Positions 16,832 through 24,962 of a stretch of DNA of 64,000 bases are shown here, one piece after another (position 1 is the stretch's first letter; each line of letters starts with the position of its first letter). The position numbers and the translations under genes were made by a program. The stretch is from Saccharopolyspora phatthalungensis (GTDB taxonomy: Bacteria; Actinomycetota; Actinomycetes; Mycobacteriales; Pseudonocardiaceae): positions 124,001-188,000 of the forward strand of contig NZ_JACHIW010000002.1 in assembly GCF_014203395.1 (NCBI RefSeq). Direction: 5' to 3'. Below the pieces are notes generated by a model. The model made no database searches, was not told the origin of the DNA, and saw only the letters and a list, made by a program, of their open reading frames with translations.

Positions 16832-18705
16832 TTGGGCAGCTGCCCGTCCGGCTGGGCCGGTGCACCCGGCCCGGCCGGACGCTCTGGGTGGTGCAGCCGG
16901 TAGAGGTGGGCGTACCCGCTGTTGTTGGTCAGCAGCTCGTGGTGGGTACCGGCCTCGGTGATCGAACCGCGGTCCAGGTAGATGATCTGTTGCGCGTCCT
17001 GGACCGTGAGCAGGTTGTGCGAGATGACGACGGTGGTGCGGCCGGCCATCAGGCGCCGTAGCGGGCTGAGGATCCGTTCCGCGGCGTCGGCGTCCAGGCT
17101 GGTGGTCGGTTCGTCCAGCAGCAGGATCGGAGCGTCCCGGATCATCGCGCGGGCGATCGCGATGCGCTGCCGCTGCCCGCCCGAAAGCAGGCGGCCGCGC
17201 TGCCCGACCCGGGTTTCGTAGCCCTCAGGCAGCCGCTGGATGAATTCGTGTGCGTCGGCGGCCTCGGCCGCTTCGACGAGTTGGTTGCGGGTGGCATCCG
17301 CTCGTCCGGCCAGGATGTTGTCCGCGATGGTGCCGTCCAGCAGCAGGGTTTCCTGTAGCACGATCGCGATGTTGGCACGTAACGCGGTCATGTCCAGGGC
17401 CCGCAGGTCGATGCCGTCGAGCAGGACCCGGCCATGGCTCGGGTCGTAGAAGCGCAACAGCAGCTTGGTCAGGGTTGACTTGCCCGCGCCGCTGGCCCCG
17501 ACCACGGCGGTGGTCTGGCCGGGCAAGGCGCAGAAGCTCACCCCGTGCAGCACATCGGTGACGGTCCCGGGGTAGCGGAAGCTGACGCGGTCGACCTCCA
17601 GGCGACCGGTGGCCCGCCGCGGCAGCGGGATCGGATGCGCCGGGCTCTGCACCAGCGGGCGCTGGTCCAGCAGCTCGATGATGCGCTCGGCGCTGGCGGC
17701 GGCCGAGAAGACGGTGTTGGACAGCTGGCCGAGGCTGCGCACCGGGGTATAGAGCTGGGACAGGTACACCAGGAACACCAGCAACCCGCCGAGGCTGATC
17801 CGGTCGGCGGACAGCTCGAAGATGCCCACGCCGAGGATGACCATCACGCCGAACACTTCCAGCAGGTCCACGAGCGGCGAGAACAGGGCGCCGACCCGCG
17901 CGGCGGACAGCTCGGCGGCGACGTTGCCGCGGCTCTGCTTGGCGAATCGCTCGACCTCGGCGCTCTCCCGCCCGTAGGCCTGGATCAGCGGCGCGTTGCC
18001 GAGGCTTTCCTCGGCGACGGTGCTGATGGAGCCGCTGCGGCCGCGGACCTCGCGGGAGGCCAGTTTGATCCGCTGCGCGAAGAACCGGGCGATCAGCCAG
18101 AACATCGGCACCGCGACCAGGGACACCAAGGCCAGCAACCAGTCGAGGTAGAACAGCACGCCGGTGAACAGCAGGACCTTCACCAACGAGGAGAAGGTTT
18201 GGGCGACCCCGGACAGCACGAGGCTCTCGATGGCACCCACGTCCCCGGTCAGCCGGGAGAGCGTGTCGCCGATGCGCCGGCGGTCGAAGAACCCGATCGA
18301 CAGGGTGTGCAGGTGGGCGAACACCTTCGTGCGCAACACGTTGAGGAAGTTCTCGCCGATCCACACCGTCAGGTACTGCCCGGAGAAATCGATTGCTCCA
18401 GAAACAAGGGTTATCGCCGCGTACGCCGCCGCCACAGCCGGGAACGCAGCGAAGTTGCGGGGCGTGAGCACATCGTCAATGAGCACCTTGAACAGCCAGA
18501 TCGCGGCGGTGTCCAACATCGGCGCGATTAGCACCAGCAGCAAGCTGAGCAGCAGCCAGCCGCGGAAGGGCCGGGCATCCGGCCAGAAGCGTCGGAAAAC
18601 CGCGCGCACTCGCATCGTCGGCGCATGCTCGACCAGCCCTTCGGTGTCCCCTTCGGCCGGTCGGAACAGCCAATTCACCAAGCCAGGCAAATTCTCACCC
18701 CGCAA
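16828..18705 (-). CDS. ABC exporter, fused membrane and ATPase domains
   Basis: 625 residues as called from TTG 18705; later starts (18690, 18678, 18615) are possible. Six transmembrane segments lie between about residues 45 and 330. Walker A GASGAGKST, signature LSGGQRQRIAIARA, Walker B ILLLDEPTTSLD and the switch His in VISHNL complete a type IV (MsbA/LmrA-like) half transporter that should work as a homodimer at the membrane. There is no C39 peptidase domain. Immediately upstream on the same strand lies the Gly/Trp-rich peptide gene (18776-18943) with a hairpin between, so the cargo may be that peptide. This is inference; multidrug or lipid export is the alternative. Confidence 0.93.
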   Translation of the reverse strand: MRGENLPGLVNWLFRPAEGDTEGLVEHAPTMRVRAVFRRFWPDARPFRGWLLLSLLLVLIAPMLDTAAIWLFKVLIDDVLTPRNFAAFPAVAAAYAAITLVSGAIDFSGQYLTVWIGENFLNVLRTKVFAHLHTLSIGFFDRRRIGDTLSRLTGDVGAIESLVLSGVAQTFSSLVKVLLFTGVLFYLDWLLALVSLVAVPMFWLIARFFAQRIKLASREVRGRSGSISTVAEESLGNAPLIQAYGRESAEVERFAKQSRGNVAAELSAARVGALFSPLVDLLEVFGVMVILGVGIFELSADRISLGGLLVFLVYLSQLYTPVRSLGQLSNTVFSAAASAERIIELLDQRPLVQSPAHPIPLPRRATGRLEVDRVSFRYPGTVTDVLHGVSFCALPGQTTAVVGASGAGKSTLTKLLLRFYDPSHGRVLLDGIDLRALDMTALRANIAIVLQETLLLDGTIADNILAGRADATRNQLVEAAEAADAHEFIQRLPEGYETRVGQRGRLLSGGQRQRIAIARAMIRDAPILLLDEPTTSLDADAAERILSPLRRLMAGRTTVVISHNLLTVQDAQQIIYLDRGSITEAGTHHELLTNNSGYAHLYRLHHPERPAGPGAPAQPDGQLPN

Positions 18706-18712
18706 GAAACGG

Positions 18713-18747
18713 GCGTAGCTCCCACTCCGCGGGAGTGGGAGCTACGC
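18713..18747 (-). terminator. Strong hairpin between Gly/Trp peptide gene and ABC exporter
   Basis: Perfect 16-bp stem, 18713-18728 pairing with 18732-18747 (arm CGTAGCTCCCACTCC), with a three-base loop. It lies in the 70-base gap between the peptide stop and the exporter start. A terminator or attenuator that yields much peptide mRNA and little exporter mRNA would fit, as in many RiPP and bacteriocin operons. Confidence 0.7.
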
Positions 18748-18775
18748 GACTAAATGGTTCGGTTGGCGTTAGGAC

Positions 18776-18943
18776 TCACCAGCAGCCCCAACCGCCCCAA
18801 CCGCCCCAGCCCCAGCCGTTGCCGCAGCCCCAGCCGCCCCAGCCCCAGCCGTTGCCCCAGCCCCAGCCCCAGCCGTTGCCCCAGCCCCAGCCGGTGCGAC
18901 CGAAATTGCGGCCATTGAAGTTGAATGTGTCCTTGATCTGCAT
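18776..18943 (-). CDS. Gly/Trp-rich 55-aa peptide, candidate secreted RiPP or bacteriocin precursor
   Basis: The ATG at 18943 opens a 55-codon frame ending with TGA at 18776-18778. Residues 1-17 (MQIKDTFNFNGRNFGRT) look like a leader. Residues 18-55 are built almost only of Gly and Trp in alternation (GWGWGNGWGWGWGNGWGWG and so on), with Asn at 23, 31 and 42, Cys at 40 and 54, and Trp last. In total there are 13 Trp, 22 Gly and two Cys. A purine-rich AAAGAG lies about nine bases before the ATG. The next gene on the strand is an ABC exporter. The frame is too short for many gene finders. I know no described family with this pattern; a structural or metal/heme-binding peptide is another possibility. 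Confidence 0.65.
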   Translation of the reverse strand: MQIKDTFNFNGRNFGRTGWGWGNGWGWGWGNGWGWGGWGCGNGWGWGGWGGWGCW

Positions 18944-19561
18944 TCCCCATCACTCTTTCTGTGTCGATGCACGTCGCTTGCCGGACACCAATGTGATCCG
19001 GCTTGCGCTTGCACGCAACGCGTGGAATTTCCGGTCCCCCGCAGGTCATCTCGAGCTGATCGATCTGGGCCCTGGATCGAACGTTCGCCCGGTGGGAGCT
19101 TTGCGACATGCGGACCGGCCGGAAATCATTTCCCTCGCGCCGGGCCACTTCGCCGGTGAGTCGGTCTTCCCCAGTAACCGATGTCATTTTGGTCCTGACC
19201 TCGGCCGGCTCTTTTCCCTCGATGTGACCGGTTCCTACCCTAAGCCGTCGGCCCGGAGACGACAAGCTGACTTTCGTGTTGGTTGGACGGATTTTTTCGC
19301 TTTCGCGGAGCGCGCCAGCCGTGTCCGCGCGGCGGCCGGGTATTTGGTCACTAGTTTCTTCTTAGGCCTGTTTCTGGTGTTGGCAGAGTGGGTATTGGGC
19401 CCGATCTCTTTAGCGCACTGATTCGTTCTTCAAGTGTGGGAAAGCAATCATGGTGCGGTTTTCAGTCAACTGCGGCGAGGTCAGGTTGAAAAGTATCGTA
19501 CAAGGCAATCGGTGAATGAATTGTCGTCGGGCAGCACTTCGCCGCCCGGGACCCGAGCCCG
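18944..19561. other. Long intergenic region upstream of the Gly/Trp peptide
   Basis: 618 bases with no supported gene on either strand. The long plus-strand frame 18735-19421 is the complement of the Gly/Trp repeats plus untranslated sequence. The stretch 19260-19420 is less GC-rich than the flanks. It contains a candidate minus-strand promoter at 19237-19265 and would leave a leader of about 290 bases before the peptide gene, long enough for RNA-based control. Confidence 0.5.
19237..19265 (-). promoter_or_regulatory. Candidate promoter for the Gly/Trp peptide unit
   Basis: On the minus strand TTGTCG (19265-19260) and TAGGGT (19242-19237) are separated by 17 bases, a fair match to an actinomycete housekeeping promoter. 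It is one of several possible choices in this region. Confidence 0.3.
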
Positions 19562-19747
19562 TCAGCTGCTCGCGAACAGGTGCTGGAAGAACGTCGTCAG
19601 TGAGGTGACCACGGTGGTGAGCGCCGCGATCAGCAGGTCCCAGCCGGACCGCACCGCGCTCGCCGCACCGACGGGATCGCGGACCAGCAGTGAGCCGCAG
19701 ACGACGACCAGGAGCGCCACGATCGCGATCACGGTCTTGCGGTTCAT
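19562..19747 (-). CDS. Small single-pass membrane protein, 61 aa
   Basis: ATG 19747 is preceded by GGAGG with eight bases of spacing. Residues 5-22 (TVIAIVALLVVVCGSLLV) form one transmembrane helix, and the C-terminal half is a second moderately hydrophobic helix, LLIAALTTVVTSLTTFF. It is not recognised. It stands alone, divergent from the enoyl-CoA hydratase side, with no partner gene. Confidence 0.7.
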   Translation of the reverse strand: MNRKTVIAIVALLVVVCGSLLVRDPVGAASAVRSGWDLLIAALTTVVTSLTTFFQHLFASS

Positions 19748-20129
19748 GAGATCAGCCTCCGTCGTCCGGCCACCCTCGGTGCCGACGAGACCCTACCTGG
19801 CTCTCGTGCGCCACCCTTGGACCTGTGTGCCGGAAAGCCGATCATGTCGGACCGATTACGATCGGCTGCCGCGCTGGTACCGGGGCAGGTGCCTGGTCGG
19901 AGGCAGGATGATCGGGAAACTGGTGTCCGGCGCCAACTCCACCCACTTGGTGGGGCGCGCCGGTGCCGCCGAATGCTCGGGCTCCCGCAGGGCCCCGCTC
20001 TTGCCGCCCCGTGTGCCAGGGCAGAGCTCAGTGGTCGGCGGATGGTCCCGCTGCCCGGCGGGTGCCCCGGCGCCATGTTTTATGCCAGGCTCGGGGAAGC
20101 GGCGACGAACTCGAGTCCCTGGAGCTTCG
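19748..20129. other. Intergenic region, no supported gene
   Basis: 382 bases between the small membrane protein and the enoyl-CoA hydratase. A plus-strand frame runs through it in phase with the hydratase, but its composition is not protein-like and its start (19434) has no support. It presumably holds the divergent promoters. Confidence 0.45.
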
Positions 20130-20909
20130 ATGACCAGCCAGCGATACCGGCACCTGCTGACCGAACAGGACGGTGCGACCGTCCGGATCACGATGAACCG
20201 CCCCAAGAGTCGCAACTCGCTGTCCGCGGAGCACCTCGGCGAGCTGCGGCAGGCCTTCGAGGCGGCCGCCGAGACGAAGGCGACCGGGATCGTGCTGGCC
20301 GGTGCGGGCCCGGTGTTCAGCTCCGGTCACGACTTCACCGACATGGCCGACCGAGACCTGGCCGGGATGCGCGAACTGCTGCGGCTGTGCGAGTCGCTGA
20401 TGCGCACGATCCACGCCGTTCCGCAGGTCGTGATCGCGCGGGTGCACGGGCTGGCGGTGGCGGCCGGGTGCCAGCTGGTGGCCACCTGCGACCTGGCGGT
20501 GGCCGCGGAGTCGGCGGGGTTCGCGCTACCGGGCGGCAAGGGGGGCTGGTTCTGCCACACCCCGGCGGTGCCGGTGGCCCGTTCGATAGGCCGCAAGCGC
20601 CTGCTGGAAATGGCGCTCACCGGAGATCCGATCGATGCCGCGACCGCCGAGCGGTGGGGCCTGGTCAACCAGGTGGTGCCCGACGCGGAGCTGGACGGCG
20701 CTGTCGAGGCGCTGCTGGCCCGCGCGACGTGCGGTAGCAGGCAGGCCAAGGCGGTGGGCAAGCAGACCATCTACGCCCAGCTCGACCGGCCGGAGGCCGA
20801 TGCCTACGCGATCGCGACCGAGGTGATGGCCGCGACGTCGCAAACCCCGGATGCGCGCGAACGCGTGCGGGCGTTCCTGGAAAAGCGGCCCCCGGCCTTC
20901 GGCGCCTGA
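20130..20909 (+). CDS. Enoyl-CoA hydratase/isomerase family protein
   Basis: 259 residues from ATG 20130 (GGAG nearby). Crotonase motifs: TMNRPKSRNSLSAEHLGELR, the oxyanion-hole segment FSSGHDFTDMADRDL and HGLAVAAGCQLVATCDLAVA. In the latter, the position of the first catalytic Glu of true hydratases is occupied by Gln/Leu (AAGCQLV), and AFALPGGKGGWF replaces the usual FxxPExxxGxxP. It may therefore be an atypical or non-hydratase crotonase. It is monocistronic, with no beta-oxidation partner adjacent. Confidence 0.85.
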   Translation: MTSQRYRHLLTEQDGATVRITMNRPKSRNSLSAEHLGELRQAFEAAAETKATGIVLAGAGPVFSSGHDFTDMADRDLAGMRELLRLCESLMRTIHAVPQVVIARVHGLAVAAGCQLVATCDLAVAAESAGFALPGGKGGWFCHTPAVPVARSIGRKRLLEMALTGDPIDAATAERWGLVNQVVPDAELDGAVEALLARATCGSRQAKAVGKQTIYAQLDRPEADAYAIATEVMAATSQTPDARERVRAFLEKRPPAFGA

Positions 20910-21000
20910 AGGTGATCAGGCAGTCCTAACCACCGAGATGTCGAGCTCGATGCTGACCTGCCGCAATCCGGCCGAAATCGCGGTCCACGGGACTGACTGG

Positions 21001-21040
21001 CGTGGCTTTCTGCTCTGGCCGCCGTGACTTTCTGCTCTGG
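21001..21040 (+). repeat. Imperfect tandem repeat, 2 x 18 bp
   Basis: CGTGGCTTTCTGCTCTGG (21001-21018) is repeated at 21023-21040 with a single change (GGC to GAC). It lies in the 300-base gap before the nitroreductase gene, which otherwise shows no gene. Function unknown. Confidence 0.6.
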
Positions 21041-21209
21041 ACCGATCAGCTAAGCGGTGCGAACTATTGTCTTGGTCCGTAGTGCGTTAGGTCGTGGTGC
21101 TGGTGTTCGGTTCGATCATCGAGAGACGGCCGCGGGGGTCGCGGCGCTGGCTCAATGACGGGTGGCTGCCGCGCTTACCGCGCCGCGTCAGGCGGCTGCT
21201 GGCGCTGGG

Positions 21210-22118
21210 ATGACGCGCGTCGCCCCGCCGTCTTACGACACCGTGTGTTCGGCGCTTTCCTTGGCGTGCCGGGCTCCCTCGGTGCACAACTGCCAGCCGT
21301 GGCGGTGGTTGCTGGCCGAGCGATCGTTGCAGTTGTTCCTGGACCGATCGCGGTTGCCCGAGGTGCTCGACCCGGCGGGACGTGCGCAGGTGATCAGTTG
21401 CGGTGCCGTGCTGCATCATGCGCGGATCGCGTTCGGCGCGCTCGGTTGGCGGACGATGGTGCACCGGCTGCCGAATGCGGCCCAGCCCGATCACCTGGCG
21501 TCGATCCAGTTCAGCCAGCATGATCGCCTTGCCCCGGCGATGGTGGCGCTGGCCGGGGCGGCGGGCCAGCGGCACGCCGCGCGGGGGCCGTACCGCGCGG
21601 AGCCCGTTCCGCCCGAGCTGCTGATGGGCCTGCGTGCCGCGGCCGAAACCGAACACGGCGCCCTGGTTCGGGCCGCCGAGCACCGCGGCGTCTTGGTGGA
21701 GTCCTTGCAGCGAGCCGGGTGGTTGCGGGAATCCGCCGCGTACCAGAAGGCGGTGGCCGATCTGGACGACCCCGAACCGGCGAGCCCGGTGCTGACCGAC
21801 GAAGCTGTGTTCGCGGTGCTGGCCACTCGCGGTGACTGGGTTGACAGCTGGCTGGCGGCGGGGGAGGCGCTCAGCGCCGTGCTGCTGGCGGCGGTGCGCG
21901 ACGGCCTGGCGACCTGCCCGCTGAACCAACTGGGAGAAGTCGCCGAGATACGCGAACGGGTCCAGGAAACGGTGCTCGGCGGCGCCGGGTATGCCCAGTT
22001 GGTGCTGCGCCTAGGCTGGCCGGGGCCGGAGGAGGCGCTGCCGACCACGTCACGCCGTCCGCTGGCCGAATCGCTGGAACTGCTTCCGCCGCGCAATGAG
22101 TACAACAGTCCACAATAG
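21210..22118 (+). CDS. Acg-type nitroreductase-family protein
   Basis: 302 residues from ATG 21210; an ATG 16 codons earlier is also in frame. The N-terminal RAPSVHNCQPWRWLLAER is the FMN-contact motif of the nitroreductase fold in the Acg/Rv2032 subgroup. CPLNQLGEVAEIRERV and AQLVLRLGWPGPEEALP are the C-terminal signature. Acg proteins are FMN-binding, often dormancy- or stress-induced, and are thought to sequester rather than turn over flavin. It is monocistronic, with no DosR-like box that I could recognise upstream. Confidence 0.85.
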   Translation: MTRVAPPSYDTVCSALSLACRAPSVHNCQPWRWLLAERSLQLFLDRSRLPEVLDPAGRAQVISCGAVLHHARIAFGALGWRTMVHRLPNAAQPDHLASIQFSQHDRLAPAMVALAGAAGQRHAARGPYRAEPVPPELLMGLRAAAETEHGALVRAAEHRGVLVESLQRAGWLRESAAYQKAVADLDDPEPASPVLTDEAVFAVLATRGDWVDSWLAAGEALSAVLLAAVRDGLATCPLNQLGEVAEIRERVQETVLGGAGYAQLVLRLGWPGPEEALPTTSRRPLAESLELLPPRNEYNSPQ

Positions 22119-22308
22119 ACATCTACGGTGGAGGTCCCCGGGTGTGTGCCGGGACTGCGCCGCCGCCGAGGTCGCCAGCAAGGTCAGCCGGGCGGCCGGA
22201 GGGATCCGGCACGAGGGCGCCATCGCATAGTGCGGATTCCCTTTTGTTGTCAGAGGTTTTCGTCAAGTCGATCAACGGTAGGGGCGGGCTGGGGGCGCCG
22301 ACGATCCG

Positions 22309-23448
22309 ATGATCGGAGTTGTTCGAGTGGTGACTCCGGATGGCCGCTGGGAGGCTTGGCGCGTGCAGGACAACGCGTATCGAGCAGGCAGACCGAATGA
22401 GAAGTCGGTGCGCCGCTGGCGACGTCGGCTGGCGGACGAGCATGAAGAAGCGAAGGTCTACCGGGAGCTGGCCGCCCGGCGCTCCGGTGAGGAACGGGAG
22501 ATCCTGCTCGGGCTCGCCGAGGCCGAGGAACGGCACGCCGCCTACTGGGAAGGACTGCTCGGCGACGAGGTCGGGCCGAAGCGGCGCGGCCACTTCCGGA
22601 TGCGGCTGCTCGTGTTCCTGGCCCGCCGGTTCGGTTCGGTGTTCGTGCTCGCTCTGGCGCAGCGCGCCGAAAGCCGCTCGCCGTACCGCTTCGACCGCGA
22701 CGCGCCGGCCGCGATGGCCGCCGACGAACGCATCCACGAGGAGGTCGTGCGGGCACTCGCCGCACGCGGGCGCGCCAGGGTGTCGGGAACATTCCGCGCG
22801 GCGGTATTCGGCGCCAACGACGGCCTGGTCAGCAACCTGGCGCTGGTGCTGGGCGTCATCGGCGGGAACGTGCCGACCTCGACCGTGCTGCTCACTGGGC
22901 TGGCGGGGCTGCTGGCCGGTGCATTGTCGATGGGGGCCGGCGAGTACATCTCGGTGCGTTCCCAGCGGGAACTGCTCGCCGCAGCGGCTCCGAATCCCGA
23001 AGCCCGCGCGGTGGTGCCCTATCTCGACGTCAACGCCAACGAACTCGGCCTGGTCTACCGGGCCAGGGGCATGTCCGCCGAGGAGGCCCAGCGCCGCGCC
23101 GATGCGCTGCTGCGCGACCCCAAGCCGCCGGTGCCACCGGCCGACCAACCCGCCGACGAGCACGAGATCGTCGGCACCGGTCTCAAAGCGGCGATCTCCA
23201 GTTTCGTCTTTTTCGCCTCCGGTGCGCTGGTCCCGGTGCTGCCGTTCGTCGCCGGGCTCAGTGGTGGCCTCGCCGTCCTGATCGCGGTCGTGCTGGTCGG
23301 GCTGGCGCTGATGCTGACCGGCGCCACCGTCGCCGTGCTGTCCGGCGCGCCGCCGCTGCCTCGCGCCTTGCGGCAACTCGCCATCGGGGCGGGCGCAGCG
23401 GCGGTGACCTACCTGCTCGGGTTGATCTTCGGCGCGACCGTTGGGTGA
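22309..23448 (+). CDS. Ferritin-like domain fused to VIT1/CCC1 iron/manganese transporter
   Basis: 379 residues from ATG 22309; the first 30 or so are uncertain. Residues about 40-155 are a ferritin-like four-helix segment with Glu/His pairs (EHEEAKVYRELA, EAEERHAAYWEGLLG, DERIHEEVVRALA). The VIT1 part begins FGANDGLVSNLALVLGVIGG, the family hallmark, with GAGEYISVRSQREL and three further membrane helices. The arrangement is that of erythrin-vacuolar iron transport (MbfA-like) proteins, inner-membrane exporters of Fe2+/Mn2+. It is monocistronic and converges on the GNAT gene across a terminator. Confidence 0.9.
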   Translation: MIGVVRVVTPDGRWEAWRVQDNAYRAGRPNEKSVRRWRRRLADEHEEAKVYRELAARRSGEEREILLGLAEAEERHAAYWEGLLGDEVGPKRRGHFRMRLLVFLARRFGSVFVLALAQRAESRSPYRFDRDAPAAMAADERIHEEVVRALAARGRARVSGTFRAAVFGANDGLVSNLALVLGVIGGNVPTSTVLLTGLAGLLAGALSMGAGEYISVRSQRELLAAAAPNPEARAVVPYLDVNANELGLVYRARGMSAEEAQRRADALLRDPKPPVPPADQPADEHEIVGTGLKAAISSFVFFASGALVPVLPFVAGLSGGLAVLIAVVLVGLALMLTGATVAVLSGAPPLPRALRQLAIGAGAAAVTYLLGLIFGATVG

Positions 23449-23497
23449 CGCATCCATTGGTCCAGCCGACCCAGCGGGTGCGTAGCGCGGAGCGGGC

Positions 23498-23519
23498 GGC
23501 GATTTCGTGCGAAATCGCC
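23498..23519. terminator. Bidirectional terminator hairpin (repeated palindrome, copy 1)
   Basis: Perfect 9-bp stem, GGCGATTTC at 23498-23506 and GAAATCGCC at 23511-23519, with loop GTGC, between the convergent VIT1 and GNAT genes. The same 20-base palindrome recurs at 46961-46980, so it is also a small repeat. Confidence 0.7.
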
Positions 23520-23569
23520 GGTCCCCCAGGCCAATCCGCCCGGTTAGCATCTCTGGCCGCAGCGGACCG

Positions 23570-23887
23570 TCAGAGCTGGAAACCCGCCCGCTTATCGGCC
23601 GGCACGAGGTCCAGGTAGTCCGAGTGCTTGCTGATCCACCCGCGGACGAATGGACAGTAGGGCAGCACCGCGAGGCCGCGCTCCCGGGCGGCATCCAGCG
23701 CCGAGCGGATCAGCGCGCCGCCCAGCCCGCGACCCTCGAACCGGGGGTCGATCTCGGTGTGCAGGAACGCGATGGACTTGGGGCGCAGCCGGTACTCGGT
23801 GAATCCAGCCGGTTCCCCGTCGGCGCGGATCTCGAAGCGGTTGGCGCCGGGGTCGTCCACGACCTCGGGCTGGGTGGAGCTGCTCAC
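23570..23887 (-). CDS. GNAT-family N-acetyltransferase, YidJ/Gtn1-like
   Basis: 105 residues from GTG 23887 (GGAGAGG upstream). This is the small GNAT of the N-acetyltransferase domain type that spans about 90 residues. FLHTEIDPRFEGRGLGGALI carries the acetyl-CoA pyrophosphate loop RGLGGAL, followed by LAVLPYCPFVRGWISKH. It is cytoplasmic and of unknown acceptor. The convergent gene upstream is the VIT1 transporter and the divergent neighbour is pirin. Confidence 0.9.
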   Translation of the reverse strand: MSSSTQPEVVDDPGANRFEIRADGEPAGFTEYRLRPKSIAFLHTEIDPRFEGRGLGGALIRSALDAARERGLAVLPYCPFVRGWISKHSDYLDLVPADKRAGFQL

Positions 23888-23963
23888 GTTTCCTCTCCAG
23901 GTGCGTCGGCGGCGGTGTTCAATCGATTGTGCACGCAACGGCTGGATGCGGGAGGCTGGCTCG

Positions 23964-24962
23964 GTGAGCAACGTGGAACGCGACCCGGCCGAACTGCGCT
24001 GCGGCGGCGTGGTGACCGCGGCCGAGCCGGAGTACGAACTCCTCCGACCGCGCACCGTACCGCTGGGCGGCCCACGGGCGATGTTGGTGGGGCGCACGCT
24101 GCCGAACCGCGATCGGCGCATGGTGGGGGCCTGGTGCTTCGCCGACTTCTACGGCCCGGCTGACATCACGGGTGCGCCGGGCATGCAGGTGCCGCCGCAC
24201 CCGCACACCGGGCTGCAGACGGTGAGCTGGCTGCTCGGCGGCGAGGTGCTGCACCGCGACAGCCTGGGCAACGAGCAGCTGGTGCGACCGGGTGAGCTGA
24301 ACCTGATGACCGCCGGTTTCGGCATCTCGCACTCGGAGGAGTCGCCGGTCGGCCATGGCCCGGTCCTGCACGGAGTCCAGTTGTGGGTGGCGTTGCCCGG
24401 TGATCGGCGCGACGTGGCCCCGCATTTCGAGCACCACGGTGAGTTGCCCGTGCTGTCCACGGCGGACGGTGCCGTGACGGTCCTGATGGGTGAGCTCGCC
24501 GGGGCGAAGTCGGCGGCGCGGACCTACACCCCGCTGGTGGGGGCGGAGCTGTCGATCGCGGCGGGCCGCACGCTGCGGCTGCCGGTGCAGGCCGAGTTCG
24601 AGCACGCGGTGCTGGCGGTGTCCGACGGCCTTGCCGTGGGCGACCGGCCGCTGGCCGGCGGCGACATGCTCTACCTGGGGCGCGGCCGCCGCGAGGTGTC
24701 GGTGCGGGCCGATCGCCCGGCGCGCGCGGTCCTTCTCGGCGGTATCCCGTTCGAGGAGCAGTTGGTCATGTGGTGGAACTTTGTTGGGCGTTCGCACGAC
24801 GAGATCGCCCAGGCCCGGGCGGAGTGGGAGCACGGCCGCAGCACAGGCGAATCGGACGGACGCTTCGGGGTCGTGCACGGATACGACGGCCCGGCGTTGC
24901 CTGCGCCGGAGCTGCCGAACGTCGAACTGCGGGCTCGTGGCCGAACCCGCTGGTCGACCTGA
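23964..24962 (+). CDS. Pirin-family protein
   Basis: 332 residues from GTG 23964 (GGAGG eight bases upstream). The N-terminal cupin keeps the metal site: PPHPHTGLQTVSWLLGGEV, with the His-x-His pair, and LNLMTAGFGISHSEE. The C-terminal RmlC-like half ends in PFEEQLVMWWNFVGRSHDEI, typical of pirins. Pirins bind Fe(II)/Fe(III) and act as redox sensors or quercetinases in different organisms; no specific role can be assigned. It is divergent from the GNAT gene. Confidence 0.92.
   Translation: MSNVERDPAELRCGGVVTAAEPEYELLRPRTVPLGGPRAMLVGRTLPNRDRRMVGAWCFADFYGPADITGAPGMQVPPHPHTGLQTVSWLLGGEVLHRDSLGNEQLVRPGELNLMTAGFGISHSEESPVGHGPVLHGVQLWVALPGDRRDVAPHFEHHGELPVLSTADGAVTVLMGELAGAKSAARTYTPLVGAELSIAAGRTLRLPVQAEFEHAVLAVSDGLAVGDRPLAGGDMLYLGRGRREVSVRADRPARAVLLGGIPFEEQLVMWWNFVGRSHDEIAQARAEWEHGRSTGESDGRFGVVHGYDGPALPAPELPNVELRARGRTRWST

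Noticed and set aside
18735..19421. 228-aa plus-strand frame rich in Pro-Gln-Leu repeats
   Set aside because: The repeats are the complement of the Gly/Trp codons of the minus-strand peptide, and the remainder has no protein-like composition or ribosome binding site.
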